From Corynebacterium lowii (GTDB lineage Bacteria > Actinomycetota > Actinomycetes > Mycobacteriales > Mycobacteriaceae), in assembly GCF_001412085.1 (NCBI RefSeq), contig NZ_LKEV01000005.1, positions 124,001-188,000 of the forward strand: 64,000 nucleotides of DNA, read 5' to 3'. Shown here in pieces: positions 10,871-19,626 of the stretch. The position numbers were made by a program, and so were the translations under genes. How positions within the stretch are numbered: the first letter of the stretch is position 1; each line of letters opens with the position of its first letter. The notes below the pieces were generated by a model. The model saw only the letters and a program-made list of their open reading frames with translations, made no database searches and was not told where the DNA came from.

Positions 10871-12610
10871 CTATCGCTTGGCGCGGCGCGCCAGGCGGCG
10901 CGCACGCTGCTGTTCGCGCTGCACGTATTCGCGGTGAATACGACGCTCGCGGGCGAGACTGCGGGCAAAGCGCTGCTGCTCTCGGTAGTCCAAATAGATG
11001 ACGTCGTTGCGCAAATCCTTGACCAAGGCGAACATCAAGGCGATCACGATGACCAGGAAGGGAGCCGCGGCCACGATGGTGACATTCTGGAGGTTCGAGA
11101 GGGCATCGTCGCCCCCGGAAACCAGGAGGGTCAGGCCGATGAGGGCGGTGAGCAGGCCCCAGGTGGCGGAGACGAAGGGGTTAGCGTCCGTGCGGCCGTA
11201 CTGGGACATCGAGCCCATCACCGTGGAGGCGGAATCGGCGGAGGTAATAAAGAAGGTGCCCAGCAGGATCACCGCAACGATCCCCATGATCTGCCCGCCG
11301 GGCAGATTGTGCAGCAGGTTAAAGAGCTGGCTTTCTGCGGAGCCATCGCCCCAGATGGAATTACCCTCGCGCTCCATCGTGATCGCGGTTCCGCCAAAGA
11401 TGGCAAACCACACGGTAGAAACGCCGGCGGGAATGAGCAGCACGCCCACGCAGAACTCGCGGATGGAGCGCCCGCGCGAGATACGCGCCAGGAACATACC
11501 CACGAAGGGCGACCAGGAGATCCACCAGGCCCAGTAGAAGATGGTCCAGCTGGAAAGCCACTCGCCATCGGAGTTGGTGGCGGTGCGCGAGGCCATAGAG
11601 AAGAACTCAGAGAGGTAGCCGCCCACGGAACCCGGAATGAGGTTGAGCACGGCCACGGTGGGGCCGAACACAAAGACCACGATGGCGAGTATGGCCGCCA
11701 AGATCATGTTCGCGTTGGAGAGGTACTGAATACCCTTGCCCACGCCCGAGATCGCGGAGAGCAGGAAAGCCAGGGTGAGCACGGAGACGATACCGATGAT
11801 GGTCCACATGCCGGGGGAATCCACGATTCCGGCGGCGGAAAGACCCGCGCCGATCTGAATGGCGCCCACACCCAGGGAGCAGGCGGTACCGAAGATGGTG
11901 GCAAAGATCGCCAGAATATCAATGACCTGCCCCAACCATCCCTTAGCGCGCTTCTCCCCGATCAACGGGGTAAAGGCGGAGGAAATGAGCTGGCGACGCC
12001 CAATGCGGAAGGTGGAGTACGCAATGGCCAGGCCCACGATCGCGTAGATGGCCCAGGGGTGCAGCGTCCAGTGGAACATGGCCGAGGACATCGCGGAATT
12101 AACGTCCTCGGCGGCATGCCCCGGCACGCCCTGCCGGTAGAAGGTCAGCGGTTCCGACGCCCCGTAGAACATCAGGCCAATGCCCATGCCAGCGGCAAAC
12201 ATCATGGCGATCCACGAGACGGAACTAAACTCCGGTTCTTCGTCGATATTGCCCAACTTGATGGTGCCAAACTTGCTCAGGGCGATCACGGCCACAAAGG
12301 CCACAAAGACGGTGCCGAAGAGCACGAAGGCCCAGCCGAAGTTGGTCACCACAAAGTCCAGGGCGTTCTGGGCAAAGGTGGCAAAGGAATCGGAGCCCAC
12401 CAGGCCCCACACCACTACCGCGAGGACGATGGCCGCGGTGGCGCTCACCACGGGCCAGTTCACGCCCTTATCTTCCGCCTCGGCCTCTAGCTCAACGTTA
12501 TTCTCGCTATATTCATCAAGCCCCTCGCTAATGGCAGACTGCCCCTGGAGCATGGCTGCCAGCTGCTCCGTGGCGGAGGTCTCCCCTTCTATATCACGCG
12601 GTTTAGTCAT
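10871..12610 (-). CDS. betP: glycine betaine transporter BetP (BCCT family)
   Basis: An osmoregulated Na+/betaine symporter of 579 residues from the ATG at 12610; an in-frame ATG at 12622 would add four. The N-terminal domain is acidic ([10 protein letters not shown]...). About twelve membrane segments follow, with the glycine-rich '[15 protein letters not shown]', the '[15 protein letters not shown]' box and the substrate-site segment '[15 protein letters not shown]'. The C-terminal tail is Arg-rich ([18 protein letters not shown]), the osmosensor helix of C. glutamicum BetP. Similarity to BetP extends over the whole length. Neighbouring rsmI and pmt give the same order as in C. glutamicum. 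Confidence 0.95.
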   Translation of the reverse strand: MTKPRDIEGETSATEQLAAMLQGQSAISEGLDEYSENNVELEAEAEDKGVNWPVVSATAAIVLAVVVWGLVGSDSFATFAQNALDFVVTNFGWAFVLFGTVFVAFVAVIALSKFGTIKLGNIDEEPEFSSVSWIAMMFAAGMGIGLMFYGASEPLTFYRQGVPGHAAEDVNSAMSSAMFHWTLHPWAIYAIVGLAIAYSTFRIGRRQLISSAFTPLIGEKRAKGWLGQVIDILAIFATIFGTACSLGVGAIQIGAGLSAAGIVDSPGMWTIIGIVSVLTLAFLLSAISGVGKGIQYLSNANMILAAILAIVVFVFGPTVAVLNLIPGSVGGYLSEFFSMASRTATNSDGEWLSSWTIFYWAWWISWSPFVGMFLARISRGRSIREFCVGVLLIPAGVSTVWFAIFGGTAITMEREGNSIWGDGSAESQLFNLLHNLPGGQIMGIVAVILLGTFFITSADSASTVMGSMSQYGRTDANPFVSATWGLLTALIGLTLLVSGGDDALSNLQNVTIVAAAPFLVIVIALMFALVKDLRNDVIYLDYREQQRFARSLARERRIHREYVQREQQRARRLARRAKR

Positions 12611-12662
12611 GGTATCCACCATCCGGGAGCCCCAGCGATATATCAAACCTAAAACCACAATA

Positions 12663-12719
12663 GGAGTGTTGGAACAGACACTCCCATCAGGATCTTTACC
12701 CTTTTGTGACCCCACAAAA
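12663..12719. promoter_or_regulatory. inverted repeats in the betP upstream region
   Basis: Two perfect 7-bp inverted repeats lie 53 to 109 bp upstream of the betP ATG. GGAGTGT/ACACTCC occupies 12663-12669 and 12678-12684 with an 8-bp spacer. TTTTGTG/CACAAAA occupies 12702-12708 and 12713-12719 with a 4-bp spacer. The region is AT-rich relative to the genes. They could be operators or leader hairpins. The factor is unknown; MtrA controls betP in C. glutamicum but I could not match its site. Confidence 0.45.
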
Positions 12720-12800
12720 TCCCAGGGAGCCCCGCAATAATCCCCCAGTAAGATCACAAAAAGATAACTTTTCCCTGAGAGTTTGTGTGAACGGGCTGAA

Positions 12801-13667
12801 TCAACCGCGCGCGGCCAGGGCGGCGTCGTAAAGCTCCCGGGTGCGCACCCCCGCCGCAGCCGCGATTTCCTTGCACACGGCCTTGAGCCGCTCGCCCTGC
12901 TCCACCCGCGCTAATACCTCGGGCACCAGGGAGTCCACGCTCACCTCTTCTTCGGCGGCGGCATCGAACACCACGGTGATCTCCCCACGCACCCCTTCGG
13001 CGGCCCAGGCCGCCACCTCGATAAGCGGGCCGCGGCGCACCTCCTCGTAGGTTTTGGTCAGTTCCCGGCACACCGCCACCCGGCGCTGCGGGCCTAGTAC
13101 CTCGGCGGCCAGGGCCAGGGTATCGGCCAGGCGGTGCGGGGATTCAAAGAAGCACACCGCTCGCTTTTCCCCGCGCAGCGATTCGAGCCAGGTGCGCCGG
13201 GCGCCGTCGCGGCGCGGGGCGAAACCATCGAAGATGAAGCGGCCCACCTCTAGGCCGGAGAGCGCCAAGGCCGTGGGCACCGCCGAGGGCCCCGGCGCGC
13301 AGCTCACCGGAATACCGGCGTCTAGGGCAGCGTTGACCAGACGCAGGCCGGGATCGGAGACCACCGGCATGCCGGCGTCGGTGACCACGGCCACGGTGCC
13401 GGTGCGGGCGGCGTCGAGAAGCATGCGCACGCGCTGTTCCTCGTTGTGATCGAAGTTAGAAACCACCCGCCCGCCGATCTCTACTCCGAGGGCCTGAGCC
13501 AGGGCGCGCGTGCGGCGGGTATCCTCCGCCGCCACCACATCGGCCTGCTCTAGCAGGCGGCACAGGCGGGGCGTGGCGTCACCGATATTGCCCAGCGGGG
13601 TGGCCGCCAGCACCACTCCGGTGGGCAGCGGGGTGCTAAGGGCGGCGTCGAGATGCGAGGTGCTCAT
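12801..13667 (-). CDS. rsmI: 16S rRNA (cytidine1402-2'-O)-methyltransferase
   Basis: A 288-residue tetrapyrrole-methylase-fold enzyme that 2'-O-methylates C1402 of 16S rRNA. Visible motifs are 'TPLGNIGD' (residues 23-30), 'AAEDTRRT', 'GMPVVSDPG', '[12 protein letters not shown]' and '[10 protein letters not shown]'. I chose the ATG at 13667; a GTG at 13697 would add ten unconserved residues. It is divergent from pmt with about 47 bp between the starts. Confidence 0.92.
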   Translation of the reverse strand: MSTSHLDAALSTPLPTGVVLAATPLGNIGDATPRLCRLLEQADVVAAEDTRRTRALAQALGVEIGGRVVSNFDHNEEQRVRMLLDAARTGTVAVVTDAGMPVVSDPGLRLVNAALDAGIPVSCAPGPSAVPTALALSGLEVGRFIFDGFAPRRDGARRTWLESLRGEKRAVCFFESPHRLADTLALAAEVLGPQRRVAVCRELTKTYEEVRRGPLIEVAAWAAEGVRGEITVVFDAAAEEEVSVDSLVPEVLARVEQGERLKAVCKEIAAAAGVRTRELYDAALAARG

Positions 13668-13714
13668 GGATACAGCATCGCATACTGTCCCACCCACCCT
13701 TTAGACTCTGACGG

Positions 13715-15286
13715 GTGAGCACGCTGAGCACCCTTCCCCGCTTCCGGCACCCCGACCCGCCCGCGCCCCTGCGCCGCCCCTGGGGCCGCCCCGAGGCCTA
13801 CTCCTTTGGCATCATCGGGGTGCTGGCCCTGCTCACCCGCTTCATCGGGCTTTCCTCCACTGCCGCCAAGGGCACCCCGGTATTCGATGAAAAGCACTAC
13901 GTGCCCCAGGCCTGGGACATGGTGCGCAGCCAGATCAATCCGCTGATCGGGGGGATAGAAAATAACCCCGGATACGGGCTGGTGGTGCACCCGCCGCTGG
14001 GTAAGCAGATCATCGCCCTGGGCGAGCGCGTTTTTGGCTATACCCCCCTGGGCTGGCGCGTGATGGCCGCGCTTTTTGGCTGCCTCATCATCCTGGCGAT
14101 GATGGGCTTCGTGCGCTCCCTGAGCAATTCCTGGCAGATAGCCACCTTCGCCGGAATCCTCGGCGTGTGCGATGGCGTGCTGCTGGTGACCTCCCGCTAC
14201 GGCATGCTCGACATCTTCCAGGTGCTCTTTATCCTGCTCGCCGCCTGGGCCCTCGTGCTTGACCACCAGCAGATGCACCGCCGCCTCCACCACGCCTGGA
14301 CCACCGGAGCGCTGGGCGATTCCCCCTACGGCCCCCGTCTGGGCTACCGCTGGTGGCGCTTTGCCGCCGGTATCGCCCTGGGCCTCGCGCTCGGCGTGAA
14401 GTGGTCCGGGCTCTACTACATCGCCTTCTTCGGCCTGCTCAGCGTATTCGGGGACCTTGCTTTGCGACGCCGCTACGGCGCCACCCGCCCCGTCCTCGGC
14501 GCGCTGCTGCGCGATACGCTGCCCGCCCTGGCCTCCCTCGTGCTGCTGCCCGCCCTGATTTATCTGTGGACGTGGCGCGCCTGGTTCAGTTCGGAGACCG
14601 CCGTGTATCGCCACGCCGCCGAGGACGGCACCATCGCCGCCTCCGACCACTCCTGGCTTTCCGCCCTGCCCGATACCGCCGCGAACTGGCTCTACTATCA
14701 CCTCTCGGTGCTGGACTTCCACGCCCAGCTCACCTCGTCGAGCGGGCACCACCACCCGTGGGACTCCAAGCCCTGGGCCTGGTTGGTTTCCGGGCGGCCC
14801 ATTCTTTACTTCTCCTCCACCGGCATCGAGTGTGGGGCCGGTACCTGCCGCCGCATGGTGTATCTCTTTGGCACCCCGGCGATCTGGTGGCTCACCATTC
14901 CCGTGCTCCTCTGGGCGCTGTGGAGCCTCTTTATCCGCCGCGATCACCGCTTCCTGGTGCCCCTGGTGGCCTTTGCCGCGGGCTTTTTGCCCTGGCTGGC
15001 CTCCTTTGACCGGCAGATGTACTTCTTCTACGCCGCCGCGCTCACGCCCTTCACGCTCAGCATGATCGCTCTGGTGCTTGGACAAATCTGCGGGCGCGGG
15101 GGGCAGGTGCGCTGGGGAACGCTGCGCGATCTCGCCGGGGGCAGGCTCAGCCGGGGTACCTTCGCGGTGATCGTGTACCTCGCCACGGTGATAGCCATGT
15201 TCTTGTACTTCTCACCGATCTTTTATGGCTACGTCATTCCCGATAGTTACTTCGATTCTATGATGTGGATGCCCAGCTGGCGGTGA
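13715..15286 (+). CDS. pmt: protein O-mannosyltransferase (GT39)
   Basis: A 523-residue polytopic membrane glycosyltransferase that transfers mannose from a polyprenyl phosphate to Ser/Thr of exported proteins, acting with Sec translocation. The catalytic Asp-Glu pair is in 'PVFDEKHYVP' (D58, E59), in the first extracellular loop. Around ten further hydrophobic segments follow, and 'ASFDRQMYFFY' near the C-terminus is typical of actinobacterial Pmt. The GTG start at 13715 fits the family N-terminus. It is the only plus-strand gene between 4.2 and 17.8 kb. Confidence 0.92.
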   Translation: MSTLSTLPRFRHPDPPAPLRRPWGRPEAYSFGIIGVLALLTRFIGLSSTAAKGTPVFDEKHYVPQAWDMVRSQINPLIGGIENNPGYGLVVHPPLGKQIIALGERVFGYTPLGWRVMAALFGCLIILAMMGFVRSLSNSWQIATFAGILGVCDGVLLVTSRYGMLDIFQVLFILLAAWALVLDHQQMHRRLHHAWTTGALGDSPYGPRLGYRWWRFAAGIALGLALGVKWSGLYYIAFFGLLSVFGDLALRRRYGATRPVLGALLRDTLPALASLVLLPALIYLWTWRAWFSSETAVYRHAAEDGTIAASDHSWLSALPDTAANWLYYHLSVLDFHAQLTSSSGHHHPWDSKPWAWLVSGRPILYFSSTGIECGAGTCRRMVYLFGTPAIWWLTIPVLLWALWSLFIRRDHRFLVPLVAFAAGFLPWLASFDRQMYFFYAAALTPFTLSMIALVLGQICGRGGQVRWGTLRDLAGGRLSRGTFAVIVYLATVIAMFLYFSPIFYGYVIPDSYFDSMMWMPSWR

Positions 15287-15468
15287 GGTGTGGCGGCCTT
15301 GGGTGGCTCTGAGCGGGTAGTGCCTACCTGACGGCTCGTGCTGGGTGACGCCTGCTCAGCGACGTCGGGAGCGTCCCCGGTGCAAGGCTCCCGCCGGGTG
15401 GTGCCTGGGTGCGGACCTCCAGCCGATCAAACACAAGCCTGCCGCCTACACAACCCCTCGTGCCGGGA

Positions 15469-16140
15469 CTAGCGGAGCAACCCGGCGCGCCACCGGGACC
15501 AACCCCCGCTGCCCACCCAGGCCCAGGCGGCTACCGCGACCGTCAGCACCAGGGCGAGTAGTTCTAGCACCTGCTGCCTGGTGGTCTCCCCCAGCAGAAA
15601 ATCCCTCATGCCGAAGCCCAGGCTGAACATCGCCCAGGCCCCCATGAAGGGCAGCAACCCCAGTAACAGGCGCGGCAACCAGGCCCCCAGCAGCAGCGCC
15701 GCCGCCAGGGCCAGGCGTACTGCGGCGGCCTGCACCAGGAGGTGCGCCAGCGCGGGATCGGCGGTGGGGCTGAGTACCTGGCCGTCCCCGGTGGTCTCTA
15801 GTAATCCCCCGGTATCGGCCAAAAGGCGCACCGCCCACACGATGTGCAGGAGCGCCAGGGCCACCAGGGCGATCCTGGCGATAACGAGGGAGGCCATGCG
15901 GCTGCCGGAGCGGCGCCGCCATTCCGGTTCTACCTCCGTGAGGATGGCGCGGGTGAGATCTTCGCCTGGGGCCTGCCCAGGGGCGGCCAGCATGGGTTGC
16001 AGGCGTGCGGCCCGGCGATAGAACTCCTGGCACTGCGCGCATTGGTCCAGGTGGGCCTCCACCACGTCATCGTCGAGGTGCCCCGCTTCTCCATCGAGCC
16101 GCGCGGAGAGTTCAGCTTGAATGACCTCGTGAGCGATCAT
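15469..16140 (-). CDS. zinc-finger (anti-sigma-like) membrane protein
   Basis: A 223-residue protein from the ATG at 16140. The N-terminal 50 residues hold the H-x3-C-x2-C zinc finger of anti-sigma factors (His30, Cys34, Cys37 in 'EAHLDQCAQC'). After a linker come about four hydrophobic segments, the first at 82-104. Such ZAS domains normally bind an ECF sigma factor, but no sigma gene is adjacent. It overlaps the upstream DoxX gene by 4 bp (ATGA), so the two are coupled. A role as anti-sigma factor is only inference. Confidence 0.75.
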   Translation of the reverse strand: MIAHEVIQAELSARLDGEAGHLDDDVVEAHLDQCAQCQEFYRRAARLQPMLAAPGQAPGEDLTRAILTEVEPEWRRRSGSRMASLVIARIALVALALLHIVWAVRLLADTGGLLETTGDGQVLSPTADPALAHLLVQAAAVRLALAAALLLGAWLPRLLLGLLPFMGAWAMFSLGFGMRDFLLGETTRQQVLELLALVLTVAVAAWAWVGSGGWSRWRAGLLR

Positions 16141-16529
16141 CGGGTGAGTATCCCATCCACGCTGGCACGCCCGGAGCCAAAGACCACGATCATCAGCAGG
16201 GATACCAGCATGACCACGGGGTATTCCAGGGCCGTCAGATCCGGGGTGAGGTGCACAAAGTAAATGGCCGCCACGATCAGCAGGGCCAGGGCTCCGGCCA
16301 CAACGGTGGTGAGGAGGCCGATCACGAGGAGCACGCCCCCCGCTAGTTGCGCAATGCCCGCGATCCAGGCGGAAAGAGCGGGTTGGGGTACCCCCCAGGC
16401 ACTGAACTGGCCTGTGGTTTCCGTAAGCCCCGTCACCATGAAGATTTGCCATCCGTGAGCCACAAAGATGAGACCCAGCACGAGCCGAAAAATCAGCAGC
16501 GCGCCGTCTCGTATCGCAGGCCTATCCAT
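16137..16529 (-). CDS. DoxX family membrane protein
   Basis: A 130-residue protein with four hydrophobic segments. The 'FRLVLGLIFVAHGWQIF' start and 'GIAQLAGGVLLVIGLLT' are typical of DoxX/SURF4-like proteins, which are implicated in oxidative-stress or thiol homeostasis in mycobacteria. It is translationally coupled to the downstream zinc-finger membrane protein. The MFS gene ends just upstream, at 16533. Confidence 0.85.
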   Translation of the reverse strand: MDRPAIRDGALLIFRLVLGLIFVAHGWQIFMVTGLTETTGQFSAWGVPQPALSAWIAGIAQLAGGVLLVIGLLTTVVAGALALLIVAAIYFVHLTPDLTALEYPVVMLVSLLMIVVFGSGRASVDGILTR

Positions 16530-16532
16530 GCG

Positions 16533-17729
16533 TTATAGGGTACCCGCCTGCCCGGCTAATTGAGCATCCACGCTGCCCTCGCGCCCGGCGCGCCACCCCA
16601 CTATTCCCATGACCACACTGCTCAAGAGCAGCGCCCACAGAATCGGCTCCCAGCGCCCCAATGCCTCGTGCGCCGCACCCACGAGCAGCGGCCCTGCAGC
16701 GGCCAGGAGGTAACCCACGGATTGCACAAAGGCGGAGAGCCGGGCGGTGACCTCGGGGGCGGCGGTGCGCGCCGGCATGAGCGCTAGCGCCATGAGGAAG
16801 CAAAAACCTCCCACTCCCAAGAGCGCGGACCACAAATACGGGGCGCTCATCGGCGCGTAGGTAAGGCCAAGGTAGCCGGTAGCGGTGCAGGTCGCAAAAC
16901 CCACGATCACCCAGTGCGTGTGCGCGCTGCGCGCTACAATCCGCGGCACGATCATGCCACCGATGATGCCCAGGCCGCCCACCAGGGCCAGGCTTATCGA
17001 CGCCACCTGGGAACTCGCCCCGGCATCCATCAAGATGGTGGGCAGCCATCCCATTTGAATGTAGGCATTCATGGATTGCAGGCCGAAGAACACCATGATC
17101 GCCACCGCTAACGGGGAGCGCCACAGGGTACCGTGCAGCGCCTCGGGGGTTCGCAGGGGCTGGGGTGCGGTGGGAGTAGAACGCCACAGCCATATCCACA
17201 CCGGGAGTTGCAGGGCCGCCGTGGCCGCCCATATCCACAGCACGCCGCGCCAGGAATCGGTGACCATAGGAGAAAGCGGCCCTAAGAACATGCCCACGCT
17301 CAGCACGGTGGTGTAAATCGTCATCAACCGCACCGAGGCGCGACCTCCCGCGCTCTTAACCCAAGCCGGTAGGAGCACATTGACCAGAGCAATACCCATC
17401 ACCACCAGGCCGGTGAGCGCAATAAACCCCCACATGTTGCCCATGAGTGGGCGCACCAGCTGCCCTATGACCTCTAGGCTCATCGCCAGCACCAGGGTTC
17501 CGGTCAGGCCCAAACGGCGTGAAAGCGGCACCGCCGCCACTCCAAAGAGCGCAAAGCAGATGCCCGGCAGGGAGGTAAGCAGCCCGGAAAGCGTGCCGGG
17601 GGCGTCGTAAGCAGTGGAAATCTGATCTAGGACCGATCCCACCGCCACGATGGCGGGGCGCAGATTAAAGGCGGCCAGACCCACCGCGAGGGCCAGAATG
17701 AGGCCGCGGTGCTGAGTCATGCGTGCCAT
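16533..17729 (-). CDS. MFS transporter, CynX/NimT-like
   Basis: A 398-residue transporter with about 12 membrane segments. 'GLAAFNLRPAIVAVGSVL' at the start and 'GLLTSLPGICFALFGVAAVPLSRRLG' style loops resemble the CynX/NimT (cyanate or 2-nitroimidazole) branch of the major facilitator superfamily. The substrate cannot be told from sequence. Of several candidate starts I chose the ATG at 17729, because GGAGG lies about 8 nt upstream. Confidence 0.85.
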   Translation of the reverse strand: MARMTQHRGLILALAVGLAAFNLRPAIVAVGSVLDQISTAYDAPGTLSGLLTSLPGICFALFGVAAVPLSRRLGLTGTLVLAMSLEVIGQLVRPLMGNMWGFIALTGLVVMGIALVNVLLPAWVKSAGGRASVRLMTIYTTVLSVGMFLGPLSPMVTDSWRGVLWIWAATAALQLPVWIWLWRSTPTAPQPLRTPEALHGTLWRSPLAVAIMVFFGLQSMNAYIQMGWLPTILMDAGASSQVASISLALVGGLGIIGGMIVPRIVARSAHTHWVIVGFATCTATGYLGLTYAPMSAPYLWSALLGVGGFCFLMALALMPARTAAPEVTARLSAFVQSVGYLLAAAGPLLVGAAHEALGRWEPILWALLLSSVVMGIVGWRAGREGSVDAQLAGQAGTL

Positions 17730-17834
17730 CAAGATACCTCCATGTATTTTATTCTTTCTCTGCCTGCACTCTAGACTCCCACCGGTGCGCTACCATCGGG
17801 AACCCCTTGCCGCCTCTCAGGAGTCCAATACCAT

Positions 17835-18434
17835 ATGAGCACCGATGGAACCGTTCTGTGCCCCGACGGCCTGCGCCGCCCGCCCTGGGCCGCTACCTCC
17901 GATCTCCTCGGAGAGTATTACGACACCGAATGGGGCATGCCCATCCGCGATGAACGCGGAATGTTTGAGCGCCTCAGCCTAGAGGCCTTCCAATCCGGCC
18001 TGTCCTGGGCCACCATCCTCGCCAAGCGCCCAGCCTTCCGCCTCGCCTTCGACGGCTTCGACCCCGAGAAAGTGGCCGCCTATGGGTCTGCCGAGATCGA
18101 GCGACTGCTAAACGACGCCGCCATCGTGCGCAATCGCAGAAAAATCGAGGCCACCATCGCCAACGCCCAGGCCACCATCGCCCTGCGGCCCGTGGGCGGA
18201 CTCGCGGAGCTCGTGTGGTCCTTCCAACCCGCCCAAACCCCTGCCCCGCGCACAATGGAGGACATACCCACCCAATCCCCGGAATCGGTGGAGTTGGCTA
18301 AGGCCTTGAAAAAGGCGGGTTTTCGCTTCGTGGGACCCACCACCATGTTTGCCCTCATGGAGGCCGTGGGGATCGTTGATACCCACCTCATCGGCTCCCA
18401 TCGCCGCGGGAGCTCCGGGGTGTGGAGCGAGTGA
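17835..18434 (+). CDS. tag: DNA-3-methyladenine glycosylase I
   Basis: A 199-residue helix-hairpin-helix glycosylase that excises 3-methyladenine from alkylated DNA. 'LLGEYYDTEWGMPIRDER', 'LEAFQSGLSWATILAKR' and 'LKKAGFRFVGPTTMFALMEAVG' are hallmark Tag segments. The usual zinc cysteine near the start is at residue 9, and 'DTHLIGSH' near the end supplies histidines. The protein is slightly longer than the E. coli enzyme. Confidence 0.93.
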   Translation: MSTDGTVLCPDGLRRPPWAATSDLLGEYYDTEWGMPIRDERGMFERLSLEAFQSGLSWATILAKRPAFRLAFDGFDPEKVAAYGSAEIERLLNDAAIVRNRRKIEATIANAQATIALRPVGGLAELVWSFQPAQTPAPRTMEDIPTQSPESVELAKALKKAGFRFVGPTTMFALMEAVGIVDTHLIGSHRRGSSGVWSE

Positions 18435-18446
18435 GGATTGCCGGCA

Positions 18447-18487
18447 TGTCAACTACAAGTTGACACGAGCGTCAACTTCTGGTTGAC
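18447..18487. promoter_or_regulatory. tandem GTCAAC palindromes (probable operator)
   Basis: Two inverted repeats lie directly upstream of the HTH gene. The first, at 18447-18465, is perfect: TGTCAACT, a 3-bp spacer, then AGTTGACA. The second, at 18471-18487, is GTCAAC, 5 bp, GTTGAC. Each half-site recurs at exactly 23 bp, about two helical turns. The second palindrome ends 9 bp before the ATG at 18497, so bound protein would block transcription or initiation. Confidence 0.65.
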
Positions 18488-18496
18488 TACTTGTTC

Positions 18497-19063
18497 ATGG
18501 ACAGCATTCGCCAAGCACTACAAGCCATCGACGCTGCCCAGCAGCAACTCCACCAAGCGGTGCACACCGCTCGCGCCCAGGGACATTCCTGGGCCGAGAT
18601 CGGGACCGCCCTCGGAGTGTCCCGCCAAGCGGCCTTCAAGCGTTTTGGCAAGCCCGTCAACCCCTACACAGGAGAACCCATGCCAGCTCGCCCCACTTCC
18701 ACCATCACCACTCTCACGGAAAAGCTCTTTAACCTCATCAACGAGGGAGATTGGGAGAAGGTCACGGAACTCATCCACCCCGAAGATCGCGCAGAACTCT
18801 CCCCCGAGGTCATCCGTGACGCATGGATCGCCACTGCCAGCGATTACGGCACCTTCACCGGCTGCCACGACACCATCGCCACCACCGCCAGCACCAAGAA
18901 CGGCACAGAGCCGCTTGACGGAGAAATCACCGGATTGGCAGTGGGCGTCACCACGCTCCGATTCGAGGCCGGGGAATACCTGGGGCGCGTGGCCTTCGAT
19001 CGCACCAACCTCATCAAGGGAATCTACATCGTTCCCACGGACGCCACCGAGACCTTCTTCTGA
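18497..19063 (+). CDS. HTH protein with C-terminal DUF3887/NTF2-like domain
   Basis: A 188-residue protein from the ATG at 18497. The N-terminal helical region ends in a helix-turn-helix, 'GHSWAEIGTALGVSRQAAFK' (about residues 29-48), of the type fused to Clp_N domains in other actinobacteria. After 'PVNPYTGEPMP' comes a domain of about 120 residues beginning 'LTEKLFNLINEGDWEKVTEL', which resembles DUF3887, an NTF2-like fold. It is probably an autoregulated transcription factor whose C-terminal domain senses a ligand; no function is established. Palindromes immediately upstream support autoregulation. Confidence 0.75.
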   Translation: MDSIRQALQAIDAAQQQLHQAVHTARAQGHSWAEIGTALGVSRQAAFKRFGKPVNPYTGEPMPARPTSTITTLTEKLFNLINEGDWEKVTELIHPEDRAELSPEVIRDAWIATASDYGTFTGCHDTIATTASTKNGTEPLDGEITGLAVGVTTLRFEAGEYLGRVAFDRTNLIKGIYIVPTDATETFF

Positions 19064-19115
19064 CGGTAGCCTGGCGCCCAGGGCAGCCGGCCCTAGAAAG
19101 CGAGGTGAAAAAATT

Positions 19116-19259
19116 ATGACCGATTGGTCCAACGATTCATCCAACAAGGAAGAAAAGAAGGATCACCGTAGCGCCATTACCGGCCGCTACGTTAAGGAGG
19201 CCACCGCCGAGCGTCACCCCAAGACCACGGTGTCCGAGACCCGCTCTGAGAAAGAGTAG
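19116..19259 (+). CDS. small conserved hydrophilic protein (47 aa)
   Basis: An ORF of 47 residues from the ATG at 19116, preceded by an AGGTG-type Shine-Dalgarno (GCGAGGTGAAA). The core 'SAITGRYVKEATAERHPKTT' is a pattern I recognise from small actinobacterial proteins of unknown function. The protein is highly charged, with no membrane segment, and probably disordered. It lies 52 bp after the HTH gene and directly before a strong terminator, which suggests a two-gene transcript. Confidence 0.75.
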   Translation: MTDWSNDSSNKEEKKDHRSAITGRYVKEATAERHPKTTVSETRSEKE

Positions 19260-19266
19260 ACCCCCG

Positions 19267-19299
19267 CCCGGCGTGATGCAAAGGTCACGCCGGGTTTTT
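19267..19299 (+). terminator. Rho-independent terminator
   Basis: A perfect 10-bp stem, CCCGGCGTGA with TCACGCCGGG, around an 8-nt loop, followed by five T residues. It terminates the HTH/small-protein transcript. Confidence 0.9.
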
Positions 19300-19303
19300 C
19301 TCA

Positions 19304-19516
19304 TCACTCAATGGTTTTAAAAGAATACGAGTGCGTCAGCTCATTATGGATGGTTACTTCCCATGAGTGACCATGCTTGCTGGCCTCATCGACAAGCATC
19401 TTCACTTCCTGGCGATTAAAGTAATTCTGGCTACCCACCAAGAATGTGGAAACTAAAATAACTAGAACCACCACGCCGGCAGTGATATACAATCCCTTTT
19501 GATTCTTATCTGTCAT
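19304..19516 (-). CDS. small single-pass membrane protein (70 aa)
   Basis: A 70-residue protein. The ATG at 19516 has GGAG 8 nt upstream; another ATG at 19522 is too close to that site. There is a short charged N-terminus, one membrane segment (about residues 9-30, 'LYITAGVVVLVILVSTFLV'), and an exterior or cytoplasmic tail of 40 polar residues. I recognise no family. It sits between two terminators in an accessory stretch, transcribed alone. Confidence 0.55.
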   Translation of the reverse strand: MTDKNQKGLYITAGVVVLVILVSTFLVGSQNYFNRQEVKMLVDEASKHGHSWEVTIHNELTHSYSFKTIE

Positions 19517-19582
19517 GTCCATCACTCCTTCGCCACATGAGCATACCCTATCTCTGCCCGGCGGGGCGTCGATAAGCAGCAA

Positions 19583-19614
19583 AAAGGGGCATCTCCGATA
19601 AGAGATGCCCCTTT
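19583..19614 (-). terminator. bidirectional Rho-independent terminator
   Basis: A perfect 10-bp stem, GGGGCATCTC with GAGATGCCCC, around the 6-nt loop CGATAA. It is flanked by T-runs in both directions. On the minus strand it follows the adhesin's final stop at 19627. Confidence 0.9.
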
Positions 19615-19626
19615 ACTCATAATGAC

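Noticed and set aside
10814..12490. 558-codon plus-strand frame opposite betP
   Set aside because: Antisense of conserved BetP; composition (His/Gly/Arg-rich) is typical of high-GC shadow frames.
13664..15085. 473-codon minus-strand frame opposite pmt
   Set aside because: Shadow of the conserved mannosyltransferase; no recognisable domain.
15287..15468. remnant gene between pmt and the zinc-finger protein
   Set aside because: Short frames there have no start signal or recognisable product; treated as spacer.
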